Shown one piece after another: positions 58,109-64,000 of a DNA stretch of 64,000 nt. Both the position numbers and the translations under genes were made by a program. How positions within the stretch are numbered: position 1 is the first letter of the stretch; the number at the start of each line of letters is the position of its first letter. The stretch is from Sva-07 sp963828415 (GTDB lineage Bacteria; Actinomycetota; Acidimicrobiia; Acidimicrobiales; Ilumatobacteraceae): the NCBI GenBank assembly GCA_963828415.1, contig CAWHEI010000009.1, forward strand, positions 62,001 to 126,000, written 5' to 3'. The notes under the pieces are model-generated. The model saw nothing but the letters and a program-made list of their open reading frames with translations. It was not told where the DNA came from and did no database searches.

Positions 58109-59157
58109 CCCGATGGGTGCCGCTGCTGGCTGCGGTGATTCTGCTCGTCGCCTGCGGCACAACGGACGAGGCGGGCACACCAACGTCGGCGACCATGACG
58201 TTGTCGGACACCGCAGAGCGCTCGACCGCTCCAGGAACCCGAGCGGTGGTCGATGACCGCGGCGTCGAGGTGGTGATCGGGTCGACCGAACGGATCATCC
58301 CACTCGATGGCGACGTCGCTGAGATCGTCTTCGCGCTCGGCTTGGGCGATCGAGTGGTCGCCACGGACCTGTCGGCCACCTTTCCGCCCGAAGCCGACGC
58401 CGTGCCGCAGATCGGGTATCAGCGCGCGTTGAACGCTGAACCGATCCTCGCCTTTGAGCCCACGCTCGTCATCGGCACCGACATCGCCGGTCCGTCCGAG
58501 GCGATCGACGACCTCGAGCGCGTCGGCGTGCCCGTGGTGATCGTGCCAACGCCGTCCGACGCCACCGGGCCTGGGGTCAAGATCCGCGCCGTCGCCGAGG
58601 CACTGGGCATACCAGACGACGGTGAACGCCTCGCCGCCACCGTCGAATCGGAGATCGCCGAAGCAACACCGGGGGACCCGGCCGCCTCGGCTGCCGCCGG
58701 GACGCGGATCGCCATGCTGTACCTCCGTGGGAGCTCGACCCAGCTCCTCTTCGGCGACGGGACGTCGATCGACTGGCTGATCGAAGCGGCCGGTGCCGTC
58801 AACGTGGCCGACGAGATGGGCATCGTCGACAGCGCCGACATCACCGCCGAGGCATTGATCGCCGCCGCACCCGACGTGCTGCTGGTCACCGAGGACGGCC
58901 TCGCCTCCGTCGGGGGCATCGACGGCCTCGTCGCACTCCCGTCGCTCGCCGCCACGCCCGCCGCGATCAATCGTGCGGTGCTCGCCTACGACGCGCAGCT
59001 CATGCTCGGCAACGGCCCACGTACCGGCACGTTCCTCGCGACGTTGCTCGACGATCTGACCGCGCTCCGAGCCCGACTCGCCACCCAGAACGACCCTGAC
59101 ATCGACCCTGACATCGACCCTGACATCGACCCTGACATCGACAAGGAGACACCGTGA
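58105..59157 (+). CDS. Heme/iron ABC transporter substrate-binding lipoprotein (HmuT-like)
   Basis: A 350-residue lipoprotein. The signal is LLAAVILLVACGTT with lipobox Cys at about residue 17, followed by a Thr/Ser linker. The binding domain has STERIIPLDGDVAEIVFALG, RVVATDLSATFPPEAD, PQIGYQRALNAEPILAFEPT and IAMLYLRGSSTQLLFGDGTS, the pattern of heme-binding HmuT proteins (Y in IGYQRA is a candidate heme ligand). The C-terminus carries an unusual run of four DPDI repeats. GTGA overlaps link it to both neighbours. Confidence 0.9.
   Translation: MTRWVPLLAAVILLVACGTTDEAGTPTSATMTLSDTAERSTAPGTRAVVDDRGVEVVIGSTERIIPLDGDVAEIVFALGLGDRVVATDLSATFPPEADAVPQIGYQRALNAEPILAFEPTLVIGTDIAGPSEAIDDLERVGVPVVIVPTPSDATGPGVKIRAVAEALGIPDDGERLAATVESEIAEATPGDPAASAAAGTRIAMLYLRGSSTQLLFGDGTSIDWLIEAAGAVNVADEMGIVDSADITAEALIAAAPDVLLVTEDGLASVGGIDGLVALPSLAATPAAINRAVLAYDAQLMLGNGPRTGTFLATLLDDLTALRARLATQNDPDIDPDIDPDIDPDIDKETP
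59092..59139. repeat. 12-bp tandem repeat encoding DPDI units
   Basis: GACCCTGACATC is repeated four times without mismatch and codes for Asp-Pro-Asp-Ile. It forms the acidic tail of the substrate-binding protein. Perfect identity suggests recent slippage. Confidence 0.95.
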
Positions 59158-60017
59158 GCCTCGACACCACCACTGCCGTCACACCTGATCCGCATCTGAG
59201 TTCGCTCAGCATCCACGGCGACGCCGACAGCTTCCCCGACCACGCCGAACTGGTCAGAACGCTGTTGTCGATCGGCAGGTTCGCCACGCTCACGACCACC
59301 ACGACCACGACCACGACTGCGACGGCCGCCGGACCCGCAGCGCCGGGCTTCCCGTATGGCAGCCTCGTTGCGTACTCCGTGCTCGCTGACGGTTCGCCGC
59401 TGGTGTGCGTCTCGGAGTTCGCCGAACACACCCGCAACGCCCGAGCGGATGACCGCGCCGGCATGTTGCTGACCGGGCTGCCTGTCGACGACGATGCCGA
59501 CCCGCTCGACCGCCCACGTGCGAGTCTCGTCGGTCGGCTCGTGCCCTACGAGCCGACCGATGCCGAGGTCGCCGATCACACCCAGCGTCACCCGGGCGTC
59601 GTCGGATACGTCACGTTCCCGGACTTCGGTTGGTGGCGTCTGTCGATCGACGCCGCACGGTACGTCGGTGGCTTCGGTCACATGAGCTGGGTGTCGGGCG
59701 CAGAGATCGCGACCGCAGCGGCCGATCCCGTCCTGGCCGACTCGGCCAGCGCCGTCGACCACATGAACGCCGACCATGGCGACGCCGTGCTCGACATGGC
59801 GCGGTGGATCGCGGGGATCCCTGGGGCGACGGCGGCGCGCGTCCACTCGATCGATCGACACGGAATGACGTTGTACGCAGATCTTCCCGGCGACGCCCCA
59901 CTCGCCACCGCGCGCGTCGCATTCCCCGACGCTCCACTCACCTCGTCCGACGACGTCCGACCGGCCGTCGTCGCCCTCGCGCAACGCGCCCGTCTCCTCG
60001 CCGAGGCGGCCACATGA
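59154..60017 (+). CDS. HugZ-like heme-utilisation protein (split barrel plus DUF2470)
   Basis: A 287-residue protein. Residues ~20-170 are a PPOX-like split barrel (LLSIGRFATLT, LVCVSEFAEHTRNARADDRA, RASLVGRLVPYEPTDAEVAD, FGWWRLSIDAARYVGGFGHM). Residues ~195-280 form a DUF2470 domain with AVDHMNADHGDAVLDMARWI. HugZ proteins bind and degrade heme, and the GFGH-like C-terminal region contacts heme iron. A run of nine Thr in the first strand hairpin (encoded by ACC/ACG triplets) is odd. GTG start overlaps the binding-protein stop. Confidence 0.85.
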   Translation: MSLDTTTAVTPDPHLSSLSIHGDADSFPDHAELVRTLLSIGRFATLTTTTTTTTTATAAGPAAPGFPYGSLVAYSVLADGSPLVCVSEFAEHTRNARADDRAGMLLTGLPVDDDADPLDRPRASLVGRLVPYEPTDAEVADHTQRHPGVVGYVTFPDFGWWRLSIDAARYVGGFGHMSWVSGAEIATAAADPVLADSASAVDHMNADHGDAVLDMARWIAGIPGATAARVHSIDRHGMTLYADLPGDAPLATARVAFPDAPLTSSDDVRPAVVALAQRARLLAEAAT

Positions 60018-60844
60018 GCCGACTCGCGGCGCGAGATGTCACGTTGGCCTACGACGGTCGGGTGGTGTCGCGTGAACTCTCGATCGACATCCCCGACGGC
60101 GAGATCACCGTCATCGTCGGACCGAACGCGTGCGGCAAGTCGACACTGCTGCGAGCGCTCTCGCGACTCCTGCGACCCCGGGACGGGGCCGTCGTGCTCG
60201 ACGGCAAGTCGATCCACGACCTTCCGACCAAGCAGGTGGCGCGGCTGCTCGGGGTGCTGCCGCAGAACCCGATTGCGCCCGACGGCATCCTCGTCGGTGA
60301 CCTCGTCGCTCGGGGACGCACGCCGCACCAATCGCTGTTCCAACAGTGGTCGACTGCCGACCAGGTTGCCGTGCGGACGGCGCTCGACGCGACCGGCACC
60401 GCCGATCTCGTCGACCGGCCCGTCGACGAATTGTCCGGTGGCCAACGCCAACGGGTCTGGATCGCCATGGCGCTCGCCCAGGAGACGGGGCTGCTGCTGC
60501 TCGACGAGCCAACGACGTTCCTCGACATCACCCACCAGATCGAGGTGCTCGACCTCGTCGCCGAACTCAACCGCGCCGACGGTCGCACCCTCGTGGTCGT
60601 CCTCCACGACCTCAACCTGGCGTGCCGCTACGCCCACCACATCGTGGCCATGCGCGACGGATCGATCGTTGCGACCGGCACTCCTCGCGACGTGATCACC
60701 GTCGACACGATGCGCCGGGTCTTCGGCCTCGATGCCGTCGTGATCGACGACCCCATCAGCGGCACGCCGCTCGTCGTGCCGCACAGCGCGGCCGGCCACA
60801 GCGATCGCACCCCGGTCCACGCACCGCGCTGTGCTCCCGTCTGA
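60014..60844 (+). CDS. Iron/heme ABC transporter ATP-binding protein
   Basis: ATPase of 276 residues for the transporter. Walker A GPNACGKSTLLRALS (with Ala-Cys in place of the common GSG), Q-loop GVLPQNP, signature LSGGQRQRVWIAMALAQ, Walker B LLLLDEPTTFLDITHQIEVL and switch His in VVLHDLNLACRYAHH. Closest to FecE/FepC-type proteins. ATG overlaps the HugZ-like stop by four bases. Together with the two permeases it forms the import channel. Confidence 0.95.
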   Translation: MSRLAARDVTLAYDGRVVSRELSIDIPDGEITVIVGPNACGKSTLLRALSRLLRPRDGAVVLDGKSIHDLPTKQVARLLGVLPQNPIAPDGILVGDLVARGRTPHQSLFQQWSTADQVAVRTALDATGTADLVDRPVDELSGGQRQRVWIAMALAQETGLLLLDEPTTFLDITHQIEVLDLVAELNRADGRTLVVVLHDLNLACRYAHHIVAMRDGSIVATGTPRDVITVDTMRRVFGLDAVVIDDPISGTPLVVPHSAAGHSDRTPVHAPRCAPV

Positions 60845-60899
60845 CACTCACCGTCACCGACCACCAACATCCGACCCGACCACCCCGAAGGAATCCACC

Positions 60900-62321
60900 A
60901 TGAAAAAGCCCCTCACCTTGCTGTCCGCCGCGCTCGTCGTCGTCACGGTGGCGTGCGGCAGCGACATCGATGACCCGAGTGCCGTCGTCACTGGGCCGGC
61001 CTCCGACACCACCGATGTCACGACGGCCTCCGCAACAGGGGATGCATCGTTCCCGATCACCATCGACCACGCCTTCGGTGAGACCACGATCGAGGCGGAG
61101 CCGCAGCGCGTCGTGTCGATCGGCTACGGCGAGCACGACGGACTGCTCGCGATCGGCGTCGTCCCCATCGCAGTGCGCGACTGGTATGGCGACCAGCCGT
61201 ACGCCACGTGGCCGTGGGCCCAAGACGAGCTCGGCGAGGCCACCCCCGAGGTGCTGGCCTCGACGGAGCTGAATTTCGAACAGATCGCCGCGCTCGATCC
61301 CGATCTGATCGTCGGCATCTCGTCGGGGATGACCGACACCGACTACGAGACCCTGTCGGCGATCGCGCCGACGGTCGCTCGACCCGCGGACTCGAGCGAC
61401 TACGGCACGCCATGGGATGTCGCGCTGGAGATCACCGGCCGCGCCACCGGGCGAAGCGACGAGGCGGCGCAGGTGACCGCAGACACCGAGCAGCTGTTCG
61501 CCGACGCAACCGCACAGCACCCGGAGTTCGTCGACGCGTCGGCGACGGTCACGTTCTTCTACGAGGGCCAGCCGGGAACGTACGCATCGTCGGACGTGCG
61601 CAGCCAGGCGCTCATCGAACTCGGCTTCGACGTTCCCGAGCAGATCGACGAACTGGCCGGCGACGCGTTCTTCGTGTCGATCAGCTCCGAAGACCTCTCG
61701 CCGATCGACACCGATGTGGTGGTGTGGATCGGCGACGGCGCCGAGACGTTCGAGAGCATCCGTGATCTTCCCACCCGACCGAGCATGCGCGCATTCCAGG
61801 AGGGTCGCGAGATCGTCGCCGACGGCTTGCTGAGCGCAGCGTTCTCGCACTCGAGCCCACTGAGCCTGGAGTACGTGATCGAGTACCTCGTGCCCGAACT
61901 CGTACTCGCCGTCGACGGCGACCCGGCCACCGCAGTTCCATCCGCGGCGATGATCGCGCCCGGCGGAACCGACGACGAGTCAGCGACGAGCGACGCTGCC
62001 GCTGCGGCGTGGAGTCTCGCGTTCGACTCCACCGTCGGTTTCGACGGCAAGGCCGCCCACATCGAAGACGCCGAGGAGTTGCGCTCGACGATCGAGTCGT
62101 ACACCGCCGCCGGCGACGCGATGGGTGGCATCACACTCGACCCGACGAACGTCGTCGTGAACGGTGACACCGCCACCGTCACCTACGACGTCATGTTCGG
62201 CGGCACGGCGGCGTACAGCGACATGACCGGCGTGGTCGCCCTGGTCGACGACACCTGGGTCGTGTCGCGGGCCGAGTTCTGCACGTTCATGGCGTCCGCC
62301 CGCAACGCGTGCCCATCGTGA
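60900..62321 (+). CDS. Iron-siderophore ABC substrate-binding lipoprotein with extra C-terminal domain
   Basis: A 473-residue lipoprotein. MKKPLTLLSAALVVVTVACG is a lipoprotein signal with Cys at 19. Residues ~50-340 are a FepB/FhuD-like binding domain: PQRVVSIGYGEHDGLLAIGV, FEQIAALDPDLIVGISSGMT, TFFYEGQPGTYASSDVRSQA. After ~355, WSLAFDSTVGFDGKAAHIED, VVVNGDTATVTYDVMFGG and WVVSRAEFCTFMASARNACP form an NTF2-like domain like mycobacterial MTB12-type antigens, with a likely disulfide. Such a fusion is unusual. It starts 55 bases after the ATPase and may have its own ribosome loading (GAAGGAATCC). Confidence 0.9.
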   Translation: MKKPLTLLSAALVVVTVACGSDIDDPSAVVTGPASDTTDVTTASATGDASFPITIDHAFGETTIEAEPQRVVSIGYGEHDGLLAIGVVPIAVRDWYGDQPYATWPWAQDELGEATPEVLASTELNFEQIAALDPDLIVGISSGMTDTDYETLSAIAPTVARPADSSDYGTPWDVALEITGRATGRSDEAAQVTADTEQLFADATAQHPEFVDASATVTFFYEGQPGTYASSDVRSQALIELGFDVPEQIDELAGDAFFVSISSEDLSPIDTDVVVWIGDGAETFESIRDLPTRPSMRAFQEGREIVADGLLSAAFSHSSPLSLEYVIEYLVPELVLAVDGDPATAVPSAAMIAPGGTDDESATSDAAAAAWSLAFDSTVGFDGKAAHIEDAEELRSTIESYTAAGDAMGGITLDPTNVVVNGDTATVTYDVMFGGTAAYSDMTGVVALVDDTWVVSRAEFCTFMASARNACPS

Positions 62322-62530
62322 ACCCCGGGCCAGCGGAGGAACGCGCTTTCCGACAACCGACCCGACGACGCGGACACCTCGGCGTTGGCGTCCGCGGGTG
62401 GCGAGGCCTGCGTTGGTGAGATCGACCGCAGCGACCGGCGTGGGCGGTTCACGGTAGGCACCGCCCTACCCGTAGCAGTCGGGAGGCTACGCAGGCCGTG
62501 TCGTCGATCTACGACAACTCGAGCGCTGCT
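62322..62530. other. Intergenic, no gene recognised
   Basis: About 210 bases separate the iron operon and the AAA+ gene. Short dyads such as GTAGGCACCGCCCTAC are visible, which might terminate the operon. The promoter of the AAA+ gene must be here but cannot be placed. Confidence 0.5.
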
Positions 62531-64000
62531 ATGGTCGCTGCCGTGCCTGGCGGGTCGTGGACACTCCTGACCGACACGCTCCTGCACCGTGCCGGCGACG
62601 ACCAGCGGGACCCGACTCGTCGCAGCGCAGACCCGGATCGCTATGACGCCGTGGTTGCCGAAGCTCGTGCTGCGTTCGAAGCGTCACTCGCCGGATCGTC
62701 GGCGTTCGCGGCGTTGGTCGCCCGCGCGGGACTGGAACTCGAGGAAGCGGAGGTCTTCGCAGCGCTGTGCGCCGTCGAGGTCGATCCGGCACGCCAACGA
62801 CTCGTTGCGGCGATCGCCGACGATCCAGCGCAACGCCGTGTGAGCCTGTCGATGCTTGCCCGGCTGTTCGGCCCCGACCATCTCGGACCGGTTGCGGTGT
62901 CGTCGGATGCCCGGCTCAGCTGTGCCGGGCTCATCGACGTCTCGCCCGCATCGACGTGGTCGAACCGACTCGTCGGTCCTGCCGAGCGGGTGACATGGCA
63001 CCTCGTCGGCGACAACTCGATCGACCCCCAACTCCCGCTGGATCTCGATGTCGTCTTCGGAATCGTGGGCGACTCCGGTGAGCGCGTCGACGGCCAGACC
63101 GATGCCGTCGTGGTCGTCGTGGGCGCCGATCAGGCGCGCCGGCTGCAGACGGCGGTCACCGAACTCCGAGGCTCGGCCTTCCTCGTGTGCCAGCCTCCCG
63201 ATCGGTCCGAAGCGTGGCGGGCGATCGTGCGCGAGGCGACGATCTCGGACGCCGGGGTGATTGTGTGCGTCCACGACGAACTCCCGCTCGACGCACGTCA
63301 CTGGATCGAGCGCACACCGCACCTTGCGTGGTCGGTGACCGCACCCACGTTGCTCCCAATCGAGAGCCTCCCGCGTCGACCCTGGCGGGAGGTCACCGCG
63401 CCGGCACCCCACGTGCACCCCGACGAGATCCACGCGGCGTTTCCAGACGGCAGCGCCGCTGACGTCGCGGGCCGCCGGCTCACCGCCCACCAGTTGCGGA
63501 TGGTCTCCCGTGCCGCCGACGGTGTCGGTGGTCCATCGGCAGCGCTGCGGCGACTGGCGGCGGGCCCCATCGAGAAGCTTGCTCGTCGAATCCGACCCCG
63601 TGTCGGCTGGGACGACCTCGTCCTGCCCGCCGATGTCGAGGACCAGATCCGCGAACTCGTGGATCGCTACCGCTACCGCAGCCTGGTGCATGACACCTGG
63701 GGAGCGAGCCCGTTCCCCTCGCCCGGCGTGGTCGCACTGTTCGCTGGCGCCTCGGGAACCGGGAAGACCACCGCCGCCGAGGTCGTCTCCGGTGAGCTCG
63801 GTGTCGACATGTTCAAGATCGACCTGTCGTCGGTGGTGTCGAAGTACATCGGTGAGACCGAGAAGAACCTCGAGGAGTTGTTCTCGGCCGCTGAGAGCGG
63901 CGACATGGTGCTGTGCTTCGATGAAGCCGACGCTCTGCTCGGCAAGCGCAGCGAGGTGAGCGACGCCCGCGACCGCTATGCCAACCTCGAGGTGTCGTAC
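62531..64000 (+). CDS. AAA+ ATPase, 3' end outside the window (eCIS-associated type)
   Basis: 490 residues are visible and the frame leaves the window open. Residues 1-300 form a non-catalytic N-terminal region with a helical start (RAAFEASLAGSSAFAALVAR) and a P-loop-less alpha/beta part (VVVVVGADQARRLQTAVTEL). The AAA+ domain begins near 370 (VGWDDLVLPADVEDQIRELV), with Walker A FAGASGTGKTTAAEV, Walker B MVLCFDEADALLGKRSEV and DARDRYANLEVSY at the end. The last block is the hallmark of ATPases encoded with contractile injection systems (Afp15-like) and phage-tail-like clusters. Start ATG 62531 (MVAAVPGGSW). Confidence 0.85.
   Translation, partial: MVAAVPGGSWTLLTDTLLHRAGDDQRDPTRRSADPDRYDAVVAEARAAFEASLAGSSAFAALVARAGLELEEAEVFAALCAVEVDPARQRLVAAIADDPAQRRVSLSMLARLFGPDHLGPVAVSSDARLSCAGLIDVSPASTWSNRLVGPAERVTWHLVGDNSIDPQLPLDLDVVFGIVGDSGERVDGQTDAVVVVVGADQARRLQTAVTELRGSAFLVCQPPDRSEAWRAIVREATISDAGVIVCVHDELPLDARHWIERTPHLAWSVTAPTLLPIESLPRRPWREVTAPAPHVHPDEIHAAFPDGSAADVAGRRLTAHQLRMVSRAADGVGGPSAALRRLAAGPIEKLARRIRPRVGWDDLVLPADVEDQIRELVDRYRYRSLVHDTWGASPFPSPGVVALFAGASGTGKTTAAEVVSGELGVDMFKIDLSSVVSKYIGETEKNLEELFSAAESGDMVLCFDEADALLGKRSEVSDARDRYANLEVSY

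Noticed and set aside
1..64000. Riboswitches, rRNA and replication origin
   Set aside because: No convincing conserved RNA structure, rRNA segment or DnaA-box cluster was recognised by eye.

Overview
The window is high-GC DNA with very dense coding. Genes frequently overlap by 1-4 bases, GTG starts are common, and there are Tat-exported proteins, LLM-type flavin/F420 oxidoreductases and a DtxR/IdeR-like iron box. Together these suggest a free-living actinobacterium, possibly of the Acidimicrobiia (Ilumatobacter-like). That placement is inference, since no rRNA or marker gene is present.

Layout. (1) 1-18 kb is a glycan/exopolysaccharide locus: FkbM methyltransferase, polysaccharide deacetylase, two GT4 glycosyltransferases, a sugar epimerase, a nucleotide-sugar dehydrogenase, a PglD-like acetyltransferase, a PglC-like phosphosugar transferase, PglE- and PglF-like enzymes and a DUF4012 membrane protein. 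Embedded in it are PqqD/HprK-like and nucleotidyltransferase genes resembling the poorly understood HPr-rel-A gene set, flanked by two paralogous small Tat-exported proteins. (2) 18-25 kb is an eroding, repeat-rich stretch: an AbiEi/DUF559-like protein, a PD-(D/E)XK nuclease, a frameshifted lipoprotein gene, a broken secreted-protein gene, a frameshifted LytR_C gene, and a 61-bp tandem repeat. (3) 25-52 kb is a catabolic/oxidative region: two Gfo/Idh/MocA oxidoreductases, P450, phytanoyl-CoA-type, TauD-type and 2OG dioxygenases, three SDRs, a CoA transferase, a Rieske-glutamate-synthase fusion, a D-aminoacylase, a TetR-controlled Rieske oxygenase, two LLM oxidoreductases, a carotenoid oxygenase and a tRNA-Leu. 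(4) 52-55 kb holds a two-component system divergent from a 1-Cys peroxiredoxin. (5) 55-62.3 kb is a seven-gene iron/heme operon behind an iron box. (6) The right edge carries the first two thirds of an AAA+ ATPase resembling those of extracellular contractile injection systems.

The most unusual feature is a dense population of short palindromic elements in at least five sequence families. They sit between genes, often abutting stop codons. In two cases they are inserted in frame inside apparently intact enzymes: a PglD-like acetyltransferase (22 extra residues) and a Gfo/Idh oxidoreductase (about 21 extra residues). This resembles the Rickettsia palindromic elements in behaviour. No transposase or RAYT gene is present in the window, so any mobility would have to be supplied in trans.
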